In this document: piece by piece, positions 18,429 through 27,058 of the stretch
How the letters are laid out: every line of letters starts with the position of its first letter
How positions within the stretch are numbered: the stretch's first letter is position 1
Assembly: GCA_009838625.1 (NCBI GenBank)
Contig: VXRG01000035.1
Location: forward strand, 1 to 46,043
Reading direction: 5' to 3'
DNA length: 46,043 bases
Source: Caldilineaceae bacterium SB0664_bin_27
GTDB taxonomy: Bacteria; Chloroflexota; Anaerolineae; Caldilineales; Caldilineaceae
Position numbers and translations under genes: made by a program
The notes under the pieces: generated by a model
Databases searched by the model: none
Told to the model about the DNA's origin: nothing
Seen by the model: the letters and a program-made list of their open reading frames with translations, nothing else

Positions 18429-19460
18429 ATGACTGACAAGACCTATCGCGTTGCAATCATTGGCCTCGGACGCATGGGCAGCACGATCGACGACGAGTTC
18501 CCCGACAGGAGCCCGCCCTACTCTGTCGCGGCATCCTGCCAAGCCAGCGAGCGCCTGCAGGTAGTCACCGGAGCCGACATCGATCCCGCCAAGCGGGCGG
18601 CATTCTCAGAGCGTTGGGGCGTCGACGCACTCTACGAAGACTATGTCGAGATGATTCGCCAGGAGGACCCCGACATGGTTGCCGTCTGCACGCGCGGCCA
18701 TCTGCACGCCGAGATGGCGACCCGGTCCGCAGAGGAAGGCGTCAAACTGATCTTCTGCGAAAAGGCGATTGCCTGTTCGATGGACGAGGCCGACGCGATC
18801 CTCAATGCGGTTCAGGCTAACGGCTCACTCTTCAACTCCGGCGTCCTGCGCCGCTTCAACCTGCGCTATCACCAGGCCCGCGACCTGATCCGCCAGGGCG
18901 AAATCGGCGAACCGAAGGCCGCGGTCCACTACGCCAGCACCAACCTGCTCCACGGCCACATCCACTCCATCGACACCCTGAGCTTCCTGCTCGACGATCC
19001 CAAAGTCGAAAGCATCTGGGGCGAGCTCAATACAATCGATCATCGCATTCCTGACAACCGTCTGGATGATGACCCGTACGGTATCTTCCAGCTGACCTTT
19101 GCCAATGGCGTCGCCGCGACCAGCGTCCCGACCGGCAACTGGGAGTTCGAGGTCCTGGGCGAGAGCGGAAGTGTCCGTGTGTTTGACAACGGCAATGACC
19201 TGCAGCTTCGCAAGAACGAAGTTGGCAAGACGCGCATTGCCGCCAACGTACCCGTCGTGCCGGTTCCCGAACACAGCGCGACCCAGTACTGTCTTGAAGA
19301 CCTGGTCCTGGCGCACGAAGAGAACCGTCCAACGCTTGGTTCAATCGAAGTCGCCCATCATCTGACCGAAGTCTGCCTTGCGCTTGCCGAGAGCCACCGG
19401 CAGGAAAGACGCATCAGCCTGCCGCTGGAAAACCGTTCTCTCTACATCTTTCACCGCTGA
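18429..19460 (+). CDS. Gfo/Idh/MocA-family oxidoreductase, fourth member
   Basis: This 343-residue protein shares the cofactor motif GLGRMGSTIDDEF with the tandem trio but diverges strongly afterwards. The usual E-K-P is CEKAIACS (Pro to Ala) and the His region is HGHIHSIDTLSFL. The acidic Rossmann strand end is clear (TGADIDPAKRAAF). ATG 18429 lies behind a GGAGAAACG purine stretch. It is probably co-transcribed with copies 1-3 and with the dioxygenase that follows. A dehydrogenase acting on a related but smaller or more oxidised substrate is plausible; no closer assignment is possible. Confidence 0.9.
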   Translation: MTDKTYRVAIIGLGRMGSTIDDEFPDRSPPYSVAASCQASERLQVVTGADIDPAKRAAFSERWGVDALYEDYVEMIRQEDPDMVAVCTRGHLHAEMATRSAEEGVKLIFCEKAIACSMDEADAILNAVQANGSLFNSGVLRRFNLRYHQARDLIRQGEIGEPKAAVHYASTNLLHGHIHSIDTLSFLLDDPKVESIWGELNTIDHRIPDNRLDDDPYGIFQLTFANGVAATSVPTGNWEFEVLGESGSVRVFDNGNDLQLRKNEVGKTRIAANVPVVPVPEHSATQYCLEDLVLAHEENRPTLGSIEVAHHLTEVCLALAESHRQERRISLPLENRSLYIFHR

Positions 19461-19532
19461 AGCCTGCGACAAAACTGAGCTGAAGCTACGCGTCCCCGGT
19501 ATGAATGGCCCGAACAATTAGGGAGGATGAAC

Positions 19533-20375
19533 ATGGGAAAAGTGAAAGTCGACGACCGTGACTGGTCCAAACTGAGTTACGGCCAGCACATTTACCAGCT
19601 TGAAGTAGAGGGTTATACCGTCATTCCTGATCTTCTCTCCCCCGAACACCTGGAAACACTGCGGGCCGAAACGACGAAACTCAACACTTTCGCAGTGGAT
19701 TACAGCGATAAGCAGCAGGTCCGCCCCAAGGCGCAGTTCACAGGCGGCCCCATAACGGAGCTGATCGCGCACACGCCCACGATCCGGTTTCTGGAGCGTC
19801 TCTTTGGCGACGACATCGTATTCATGTCCTACGCCTACGCCCGCTCCGAACCGGGTCATCCGGGCATCAGCCTCCACACCGACGGCCAGCCCTATGGATC
19901 GAAGATATTCGGCTACGAAGGCAGCTGCCCCTGCATGGTTCGCGTACTCTACTACCTCCAGGAGTTGACGGAGGAGGTCTCGCCCTTTCGCGTGATTCCT
20001 CGCTCCCATCTCGTCATGCACGCGCACGGCAATCCCTACGTTCGCTACGAGTCCCACCCGGAGGAAGTCATGGTGACCGCGCCGGCCGGTTCTGCCGTGC
20101 TGATCAACCACAAAGTCTTCCACGGAAACTTTCCCAACGTGGGGGACTACGCTCGTGAACTGCTGGCGATCGCCTACCGTCCTGCCTGGGCCGGGCCGGT
20201 CGAAGAAGAGGTGGAGCAGTGGCCGGCAGACGAAGTGGCGAAACTACCGCCTGATGTCAAGCCGTTTTTCATTGACCGCAACGTCCGCAGTTGGGACTAC
20301 GGCGGCGGCAACAAGCCGCCCAACATGGCCAGCGAGGCGCCGGGCATCAATCCCAGCCGCTGGGATCTGACGTAG
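19533..20375 (+). CDS. Phytanoyl-CoA dioxygenase (PhyH)-family Fe(II)/2-oxoglutarate oxygenase
   Basis: The 280-residue protein starts at ATG 19533, seven bases after GGGAGG. An ATG at 19527 abuts that ribosome site directly and is rejected. The double-stranded beta-helix metal triad is visible: H115 and D117 in SLHTDGQ and H197 in HKVFHGN, with the 2-oxoglutarate-binding Arg likely in ARELLAIAYR. PhyH relatives hydroxylate lipids, quaternary amines, phosphonates and natural products. Next to four dehydrogenases it may hydroxylate the compound that they then oxidise. It is followed by the isochorismatase-like hydrolase after 78 bases. Confidence 0.9.
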   Translation: MGKVKVDDRDWSKLSYGQHIYQLEVEGYTVIPDLLSPEHLETLRAETTKLNTFAVDYSDKQQVRPKAQFTGGPITELIAHTPTIRFLERLFGDDIVFMSYAYARSEPGHPGISLHTDGQPYGSKIFGYEGSCPCMVRVLYYLQELTEEVSPFRVIPRSHLVMHAHGNPYVRYESHPEEVMVTAPAGSAVLINHKVFHGNFPNVGDYARELLAIAYRPAWAGPVEEEVEQWPADEVAKLPPDVKPFFIDRNVRSWDYGGGNKPPNMASEAPGINPSRWDLT

Positions 20376-20453
20376 TGTCACAGATGTTGCTTCACGCCAG
20401 CCAGCCGGCTCCTGCACGACTCGCATTTCACCGGTTGCGGAAAGGAGGGCCGG

Positions 20454-21086
20454 ATGCCCATTCCGGGTGAAACCGTAGAAGTTCCCGAAATCCCGTGGCA
20501 GCCCACCGTCGACCTGCCCGCGCAGGACAGCGCTGTGATCGTCGTCGACATGCAGAACGACTTCGTAAAGGATGGCGGCGCCCTCGTCGTGCCGGACGCC
20601 GCCGCCACGCTCGACCGACTGCAGGACCTGCTGGCGCGCGCCCGCAGCGCCGGTGTGCGTATCGCCTACACCCAGGACAGCCACTTCCCCGGCGACCCTG
20701 AGTGGGAGATCTGGCCCCGCCACTGCGAGACCGACAGTTGGGGTTGGCAGATCGTGGAGGAGCTGTCGCCGCAACCGGAAGATCTGGTCTGCCAAAAGAG
20801 CCGCTACGACGGCTTCTACGGCACTTGGCTGGAGCACTTCCTCGCCAACGTCTGGAAAGTGCGCAACCTCGTAATTGTCGGCACCGTCTCCAGCATTTGC
20901 GTCCTCCACACGGCCGCCTCTGCCGGCCTGCGCTGGTACTCCGTCGTCGTCCCTGCCGACTGCGTTTCCGCGCTTACCGAGTTCGACCAGGCCCTTACGC
21001 TGCGGCAGGTCTCCTGGCTCTATACCGGCAGCGTGACCAAAACCGCCGCGGCCATCTCTTTCAGCGGTGTCGAAAGTGATGAGTAA
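20454..21086 (+). CDS. Isochorismatase-like cysteine hydrolase
   Basis: The 210-residue alpha/beta enzyme has the full Asp-Lys-Cys triad: D32 in VVDMQNDF, K115 in CQKSRYDGF and C149 in SSICVLHT, with a cis-peptide-like VGTVSSICV turn. These enzymes cut C-N or C-O bonds in amides, ureides, N-carbamoyl compounds or isochorismate. ATG 20454 follows AAAGGAGGG. It is last in the plus-strand oxidoreductase block and lies 54 bases ahead of the helicase gene. With the dioxygenase upstream it could release ammonia or a carbamoyl group from a nitrogen-containing substrate; that is inference. Nicotinamidase is another member, but the spacing and C-terminus do not identify it. Confidence 0.88.
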   Translation: MPIPGETVEVPEIPWQPTVDLPAQDSAVIVVDMQNDFVKDGGALVVPDAAATLDRLQDLLARARSAGVRIAYTQDSHFPGDPEWEIWPRHCETDSWGWQIVEELSPQPEDLVCQKSRYDGFYGTWLEHFLANVWKVRNLVIVGTVSSICVLHTAASAGLRWYSVVVPADCVSALTEFDQALTLRQVSWLYTGSVTKTAAAISFSGVESDE

Positions 21087-21140
21087 CCGAAAGCCGGTGA
21101 CTGCGCACGCCTCCACCCGCCAACCCGGGTCCGCCTAGGC

Positions 21141-24100
21141 ATGCTTCCGCGAACCTTCGTCGCCTTCGATCTGGAGACAACCGGACTGAACCCAAAGCGG
21201 GATGCCATAATCGAGTTCGGCGCCGTGCGCTTTCAGAGCGGCGGCCCGCGCGAATACTTCTCTTCCTGCATCAACCCCGGCCGCCCGCTCCCCATACGTA
21301 TTCAGCAGATTACCGGAATCCGTCCCGCCGACGTGGCCGGCGCGCCCTCCATCGACGACCTGCTACCTGAAATCATCGACTTCCTCGGCAACGGCGCGCA
21401 GGCCGTCGTCGCCCACAGCGCCGGCTTCGACCTCTCGTTTCTGCGCGCGGCCGGCCTGAAACTGAACGCGCCCGTCCTCGACACCTACGAACTGGCGACC
21501 ATCCTGCTGCCCGGTCAGGACAGCTACAGTCTGGGAGAGCTGTGCCGGTCGCTGGAGATTCCCCTGACGTCCGCCCACCGGGCCAGCCATGATGCCGAGG
21601 CGACCGCCGAGCTTCTTCTCCGCCTCCTGGAACGAATCAAGGCACTGCCGGACGCCGTCCTAGAGGCGCTGAGCACAGCCGGTCGCGGCAGCGACTGGGG
21701 CCCTCTTCTCTTGTTTGAAGACGAGTTGCGCAACCGCAAGCGTGCGAGTCTCGAAGAAAAACCTGCTGGAATAGGCGGTCACATCCGCAGCAGCGGTCCC
21801 CCTCTGTCCCCTCTCACGCCCGACCCGTCACCCGGGGAGATTGCAGACCAGTTCCTGGCCGATGCCTTTTCCGACGGCGGGCCGCTCGCGGCGGAGTTCG
21901 ATGCCGCTTCGGGTGCAGACTTCGAGCGGCGCGACGGCCAGCTGCAAATGTCGCTTCAGACCCTGGACGCGCTCAACCGGGGCGATCACAGGATCATCGA
22001 AGCGGGCACCGGCACGGGCAAGAGCCTGGCCTATCTCCTGCCGGCCGCAGCCTGGGCTGTCAGCAATCAGAGCCGTGTCGTTATCGCCACCCATACGCTG
22101 CCGTTGCAGGACCAGCTGCTGGAAAAGGAGCTGCCCCGTGTGACTCGGGCCCTGGCCGCGCTGGACCTTGAAACGAACGGCAGCGGCCGCCGCGAAGTTC
22201 GGGCAATGGCCTTGAAAGGCCGTTCCCGTTACCTGTGTACCCGCAGGCTGGCCGCCTGGTTGAATGCGCCCCGCGGCGGCGGAGGCCTCTTCGCCGGCTC
22301 CCTGTCTCCCCTGGAGCTGCGCTTTCTGGCCAAGCTGCTGGTCTGGCTGCCGCACACCCAGACCGGTGACCTGAGCGAGCTTCCCATTCACGACCGGCAA
22401 GAGCAGGCCCTGATGCCGCACGTCGCCTCCCATCCAGACGAATGCAGCCTGGAACGGTGCGCCTTCGCACGTCCTTCCGCCCGCAACGGCTTTCTCGGCG
22501 GCCGTTACCGCGACTTCTACCTGGAGGCGCACCGCCAGGCAAGTTCGGCCCACCTGCTGGTCGTCAATCACGCGCTCCTGCTTGCCGACATTGCCGCCGG
22601 CGGACAGGTCCTGCCCGAATACGACAGCCTGATCGTTGACGAAGCCCATCACCTGGAAGGCGCGGCAACCGAGCAGTTCACGCGCCAGATGGACCTGCGC
22701 GGGCTGGTCTATCTATTGGACAGATTGGAAGGCGCCGTCGAACAGCTGGCCGCCCGCCTGGGGCAGGACCATCTGCAGGAGGTTGCCAGGAACCTGTCAG
22801 CCGAAAGCCAGGACCTGCGGTCCGCCATCCCTGCTTTTGCCAGTGCGCTCCACGAGTTCGTCCTGCGCCACTCGGAGGTCCGGGCCGGCGCCCGCGCTGC
22901 GTCCGGCTTCCCCCAGCAGGTCGCCCTGGACAGCCGCATGAGAGCGCAGCCGGCATGGAGTGAAATCGAAATCGAGTGGGACGGGCTCAGCGGAAAGACA
23001 GGCCAGGTGCTGGGTCGGCTGACCGAGCTGGCCGACCGGCTGGACGCCTCCCAGTGGTGGCAATGGCAGGAAGAGCTCGGTAACGCCTCCGCCCCCGGCG
23101 ATGGAACGGCGCACGCTCTGCAGACTCTGCACTACGGCCAGGCCGACCTCGCCGACCTCCTGCAAGTCGCGGATGATGTCATCCTGCGTCCCCTCAACCA
23201 TCAGGAAGAGTCCGTAGCCTGGTTGGAACTGCCGGCAAACCCAAACGCCTCCGCAGACGGAACGCCTCGAACCCGCCGCCGCGCAGATGCGGTCATTCTG
23301 CGCAGCGCGCCGGTACAGGTGAGCGGGAAGCTGGATTCAGAGCTGTTCAGCAAGAAGCGCGCCGTCGTGCTGACCGGCGCGACCCTCCAGGCCGGCGATC
23401 ACTTCGACTATCTTCGCGACCGGCTGGGCTGCTGGGACGCCAACGGCGCCGTGATCGACAGCCCCTTCGACTACAAACGTAACGCGCTCCTCTACCTGCC
23501 CAGCGACATGCCGACCCCGGACCATCACAACTACCAGCAGGCCCTGGAGCAGGCGATCCAACAGGCTGCGCTGGCCGCCGAAGGCAGAACGCTCGTCCTC
23601 TTCACCAGCCACAGCCACCTGCGCGCCAGCGCCGACGCCATTCGCACGCCCCTTGCCGCTGCCGGTCTGACCGTGATTCAGCAGGGCGAAGGCAGTCGCA
23701 GCCGCAACCTGCGCGACTTTCGCGCCAATCCGGCTTCGGTCCTGCTCGGTACCAGCAGCTATTGGGAGGGGATCGACCTGCCCGGCGACCAGCTGGTCTG
23801 CCTGATCATCGCCCGCCTTCCCTTCGCCGTGCCGACCGACCCGCTCTACGCCGCCCGCAGCAGCCTGTATGAAGACGCCTTCCACGACTACGCCGTGCCG
23901 GAGGCAGTCCTGCGCCTGCGCCAGGGATTCGGCCGTCTGATCCGCAGCGCCGCCGATCGCGGGGTCGTCGTTCTGCTGGACAGCCGCCTGTGGCAGCGCG
24001 GCTACGGCGAGCTCTTTCTCGACGCGCTGCCGGACTGCACCAGGCGCAGCAGCCCGCTTTCCCACCTGGGCGAAGCAGTCCACGACTGGCTCAGCGGACC

Positions 24101-24170
24101 GGCGCAGTTGTCCTCGATCTTCGAGCCCCGGATCGAGTCTGATGCCTGGGACATGGCTGATGAGTGGTGA
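21141..24170 (+). CDS. dinG: DinG-type 3'-5' exonuclease / superfamily 2 helicase
   Basis: This 1009-residue protein has an N-terminal DEDDh exonuclease (D10-x-E12 in FDLETTGL; HRASHDAEAT near residue 150) and a C-terminal DinG/XPD-type helicase. Walker A (GTGTGKS) is near residue 292, the DEAH box in LIVDEAHHLEG near residue 500, and late motifs LLGTSSYWEGIDLPG and QGFGRLIRS near the end. It probably processes damaged or branched DNA. The four-cysteine Fe-S site of E. coli DinG is incomplete: C366, C435 and C440 are there, but the expected fourth position falls on Asp (D458 in RDFYLEAH) after a longer spacer. Start at 21141 has only a weak ribosome site. The last 29 bases overlap the next gene. 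Confidence 0.9.
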   Translation: MLPRTFVAFDLETTGLNPKRDAIIEFGAVRFQSGGPREYFSSCINPGRPLPIRIQQITGIRPADVAGAPSIDDLLPEIIDFLGNGAQAVVAHSAGFDLSFLRAAGLKLNAPVLDTYELATILLPGQDSYSLGELCRSLEIPLTSAHRASHDAEATAELLLRLLERIKALPDAVLEALSTAGRGSDWGPLLLFEDELRNRKRASLEEKPAGIGGHIRSSGPPLSPLTPDPSPGEIADQFLADAFSDGGPLAAEFDAASGADFERRDGQLQMSLQTLDALNRGDHRIIEAGTGTGKSLAYLLPAAAWAVSNQSRVVIATHTLPLQDQLLEKELPRVTRALAALDLETNGSGRREVRAMALKGRSRYLCTRRLAAWLNAPRGGGGLFAGSLSPLELRFLAKLLVWLPHTQTGDLSELPIHDRQEQALMPHVASHPDECSLERCAFARPSARNGFLGGRYRDFYLEAHRQASSAHLLVVNHALLLADIAAGGQVLPEYDSLIVDEAHHLEGAATEQFTRQMDLRGLVYLLDRLEGAVEQLAARLGQDHLQEVARNLSAESQDLRSAIPAFASALHEFVLRHSEVRAGARAASGFPQQVALDSRMRAQPAWSEIEIEWDGLSGKTGQVLGRLTELADRLDASQWWQWQEELGNASAPGDGTAHALQTLHYGQADLADLLQVADDVILRPLNHQEESVAWLELPANPNASADGTPRTRRRADAVILRSAPVQVSGKLDSELFSKKRAVVLTGATLQAGDHFDYLRDRLGCWDANGAVIDSPFDYKRNALLYLPSDMPTPDHHNYQQALEQAIQQAALAAEGRTLVLFTSHSHLRASADAIRTPLAAAGLTVIQQGEGSRSRNLRDFRANPASVLLGTSSYWEGIDLPGDQLVCLIIARLPFAVPTDPLYAARSSLYEDAFHDYAVPEAVLRLRQGFGRLIRSAADRGVVVLLDSRLWQRGYGELFLDALPDCTRRSSPLSHLGEAVHDWLSGPAQLSSIFEPRIESDAWDMADEW

Positions 24171-25395
24171 GACCGGCCCCGCCCGCAGCGCGCCCCCCGA
24201 TGCCCAGCCCGACCGCGCGCCGCAGGAACGCGGACGTCTCAAGGTCGTTCTCGACGCCGGGCCTGCTGTCCACCAGAGCGCCGGGCTGGCCCGCTATACC
24301 GAAAGCCTCGCGTCTGCCCTCTGGCGGCACTGCCGCGACGCCATCGACCTGGCCCTCTTCTACAACAGTCACAGCGGCCATCGCCCGCCCGACTCGCTTT
24401 CACCCATTCCCGCCCGCACTCTCAAGCTGGGCCAGTATCCCTGGCGGCTGGGCGTGCTCGCATGTCAGCTCCTGATGGCCCCCATCGTAGAACGCAGGCT
24501 CGGACCCGGATCCATCTTCCATGCCACCGAGCATCTGCTGCCCTGGATGGCGCGGCCGTCCGTCATGACCGTTCACGATCTGATTTTCGAGCGCTATCCC
24601 CAACACCACACGCTGGCGAATCGCTCCTTCCTGCGCGTAGCTATGCCCTTGTTTGTGCGCCGCGCCGGTGCTATCATTGCCGTGAGCAGGCACACCAAGC
24701 GGGACATTCTGGAACTGTATAGTACGCCTCCGCATAAGATACATGTCGTGCCTGAAGGCATCGAAGAGCGTTTCCGACCGGCCGGCGCAGAGGAAATTCG
24801 CAGGGTGATGGAGTCACATTCGATCCGGAGACCCTATCTGCTGATGGTGGGCACGCTGGAGCCGCGCAAAAATCACGCGCTCGCCTTTGAGGCGCTCGCC
24901 CGCTTGAAAGCGGAGGGCAGGCCCCACTGTCTTGTAGTGGCCGGCAGCAAGGGCTGGCTCTTCGATGACGTCCGCAAAAAAGTGGAGTTGCAAGGACTGG
25001 CCGGCGATGTCATCTTTGCCGGCCGCGTGCCGGACACCGATCTCCCGGCCCTGTACAGCGGCGCCTGCTGCTTCCTCATGCCCAGTCTTTACGAGGGATT
25101 CGGCATCCCCGTACTCGAAGCGATGGCCTGCGGCGCGCCGGTTGTCTGCAGCAAGGCCAGCAGCCTCCCGGAAGTGGCCGGTTCAGCGGCTCGCTTCATC
25201 GATTCGATGACTGGCGAAGCCTTGGCGGAGGCGGTAAGCCAGGTCCTGTCCAATCCTGAGAACACTGAACGTTTGCGTGCCGAGGGCCGGCGTCAGGCAG
25301 CCCGCTTCTGCTGGCGAAACGCGGCCATGCAAACTGTGGAAGTCTACCGTTCAGCCGCAGGGGGTAGCTTGGGAAGCCAGCGCTACTCTGCCTGA
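24142..25395 (+). CDS. Glycosyltransferase family 4-type (first of the glycan cluster)
   Basis: This GT-B glycosyltransferase has 417 residues from ATG 24142; ATG 24160 (411 residues) is equally possible, and neither has a clear ribosome site. Both overlap the helicase gene. The N-terminal domain begins VVLDAGPAVHQSAGLARYT, the hinge/donor region GTLEPRKNHALAFEAL is at ~236, and the GT4 E-x7-E motif EGFGIPVLE at ~317-325, followed by MACGAPVV. It should transfer a sugar from a nucleotide-sugar donor to a lipid-linked or surface glycan on the cytoplasmic face. It resembles the GT at 31650 more than the other four of the cluster. Confidence 0.9.
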   Translation: MPGTWLMSGETGPARSAPPDAQPDRAPQERGRLKVVLDAGPAVHQSAGLARYTESLASALWRHCRDAIDLALFYNSHSGHRPPDSLSPIPARTLKLGQYPWRLGVLACQLLMAPIVERRLGPGSIFHATEHLLPWMARPSVMTVHDLIFERYPQHHTLANRSFLRVAMPLFVRRAGAIIAVSRHTKRDILELYSTPPHKIHVVPEGIEERFRPAGAEEIRRVMESHSIRRPYLLMVGTLEPRKNHALAFEALARLKAEGRPHCLVVAGSKGWLFDDVRKKVELQGLAGDVIFAGRVPDTDLPALYSGACCFLMPSLYEGFGIPVLEAMACGAPVVCSKASSLPEVAGSAARFIDSMTGEALAEAVSQVLSNPENTERLRAEGRRQAARFCWRNAAMQTVEVYRSAAGGSLGSQRYSA

Positions 25396-25543
25396 TGAGT
25401 AAAGAACATTCCCCTGATGGCGCTGCCTCTGCCGGCGAACTGGACCGTTCCGGCCCCCCGCGTCAACCAGGAAAGACTGCAGTCCGACAGACAAGTACCT
25501 TACAGAGCTGAGTCACCGGGCCTCCTCGCCCTGGACCATCCAA

Positions 25544-27052
25544 ATGAGTGTCTATCAGACCATTGCCAGGAACACATACTGGAGCGCCCTGAGTACGGTC
25601 GGTGGTCTCGTTATGGGACTAATCACCAGTATCGTCCTCGCCCGCTCTCTTGGCGCCCCTGTTCTCGGCCAGTACAACTACTGGCTCTGGCTTATCGGTC
25701 TCCTTGCGCTCATAGCCTCCCCCGGCCTTCCGCAGGCCATGACGAAGTTCGGGGCCGAGTACCTGGGCCGCGAGGACCGCGAGACCGCTTCGGCCATATT
25801 CGCCAGGCTGCTGCGTATTGAGTTGGTACTGGGTGCGCTGGTTGGGGGCATCGTACTACTTTATACGCTGATTGTCCCTTCGAGCGATACAGCCGCCCTT
25901 GCCCTCGTCGCCTTTTCTGTTCTCTTCCTCGTGGTGGAGCTCTTCTTGCTGGCCGCGGCAAAAGGCGCGTTGGACTTTCGAATCTTCAGCCAGGCCAGCC
26001 TGATAGGGGGCTTTCTCTACGGAGCTGCCGCCATTGCGATCGTTTCACTCGGCTACGGGATATACCCGCTCCTCCTCGCTTACATTGGGCGGCGCATCGT
26101 CACCATTCTCCTCATTGGCTGGAAGCTCCCGGACCACTACACGGCGTGGAGCACAGAGACGCTCACCCTCCTGCCTGAGTTGCGCCACCGCATTATTCGC
26201 TACAGCCGCGACGTCGTACTCATTTTCGCCACCACCGCCATTCCATACGAACGTCTTGGCGTCTTCTTTCTGAAACTTTTTGCATCGGACGTAGACATCG
26301 CCTATTACAGCCAGTCGTTTGACCTGGCAGTGAAGTCGATGGCAATTCCGGCAATCTTCACCGCGACCCTGCTCCCCACCTTCGCGTCGCTGCAAGGGCA
26401 AGATGATCGTGAGCGCATCGAGCGCGTCTACCTGTCGTCAAATCGAATCGCAGCCGCAATCGCCATGCCAATCGGGCTGGGAGGCGCCGCGGTCGCGTCG
26501 TCGTTCGCGTTGCTGTACGGCCCGGAATTTCTGGCAATGGCCCCGATTCTGGCGATCTTTTTTGTCGGAAGCATCGCCGGCGCCATGGCAACGGTCAGCG
26601 TGTCCTTGTTATACAGCTTGGAGGAGCAGAGTTACATTGTCCGTCTGAACGCAGTCGTGGCGCTCGTCAACATTGCTCTCTCCCTGCTCCTGGTCCCCAG
26701 CTTTGGAGCAACCGGGGCGGCTCTGGCCACCTGCGTCAGCCACACCGCTTCCAGTGCCATGTTGATGGCTTACGCGGCGCGGCGCCTGCAAGTGGTCTTG
26801 CCCTTCCAGGTTCTGGGCCGCATCCTGGTTGCAGCTCTTACGGCCGGCCTGGCCGCTTGGCTCATAAGCATGTGGCTGGGTGGGCTGGTAGTCGCTTTCG
26901 CCGCCGGCCTGCTCATCTACCCTGTAATGCTGAGAGCGGTCGCGGCCTTGGACGAATCGGACCGGCGGCTCCTGGGCCGTCTCAGCCAGCACCTCCCCCA
27001 GAGTCTGGCGCCGGCGTACCAGAATCTCGTTTCTTTCCTTGTTCGTAGCTAA
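25544..27052 (+). CDS. Polysaccharide/lipid-linked oligosaccharide flippase (MOP superfamily)
   Basis: The 502-residue polytopic membrane protein looks like a Wzx/RfbX-type flippase: about 12-14 hydrophobic segments, an N-terminal SVYQTIARNTYWSALSTVGG block, the LGAPVLGQYNYW loop after helix 1, and a repeat-like second half (PSFGATGAALATC). It would move an undecaprenyl-linked oligosaccharide across the inner membrane. It lies between the first and second glycosyltransferases, which fits a glycan-assembly role. The ATG at 25544 follows a 148-base spacer. No Wzy polymerase or priming phosphoglycosyltransferase is in this window. Confidence 0.9.
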   Translation: MSVYQTIARNTYWSALSTVGGLVMGLITSIVLARSLGAPVLGQYNYWLWLIGLLALIASPGLPQAMTKFGAEYLGREDRETASAIFARLLRIELVLGALVGGIVLLYTLIVPSSDTAALALVAFSVLFLVVELFLLAAAKGALDFRIFSQASLIGGFLYGAAAIAIVSLGYGIYPLLLAYIGRRIVTILLIGWKLPDHYTAWSTETLTLLPELRHRIIRYSRDVVLIFATTAIPYERLGVFFLKLFASDVDIAYYSQSFDLAVKSMAIPAIFTATLLPTFASLQGQDDRERIERVYLSSNRIAAAIAMPIGLGGAAVASSFALLYGPEFLAMAPILAIFFVGSIAGAMATVSVSLLYSLEEQSYIVRLNAVVALVNIALSLLLVPSFGATGAALATCVSHTASSAMLMAYAARRLQVVLPFQVLGRILVAALTAGLAAWLISMWLGGLVVAFAAGLLIYPVMLRAVAALDESDRRLLGRLSQHLPQSLAPAYQNLVSFLVRS

Positions 27053-27058
27053 ACCATA

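Noticed and set aside
25395..25511. 38-codon frame overlapping the first glycosyltransferase stop (ATGA)
   Set aside because: The overlap is suggestive, but the product (Ser/Gly/Pro/Arg-rich) has no motif or homology cue and lies in the spacer before the flippase. Too weak to call.
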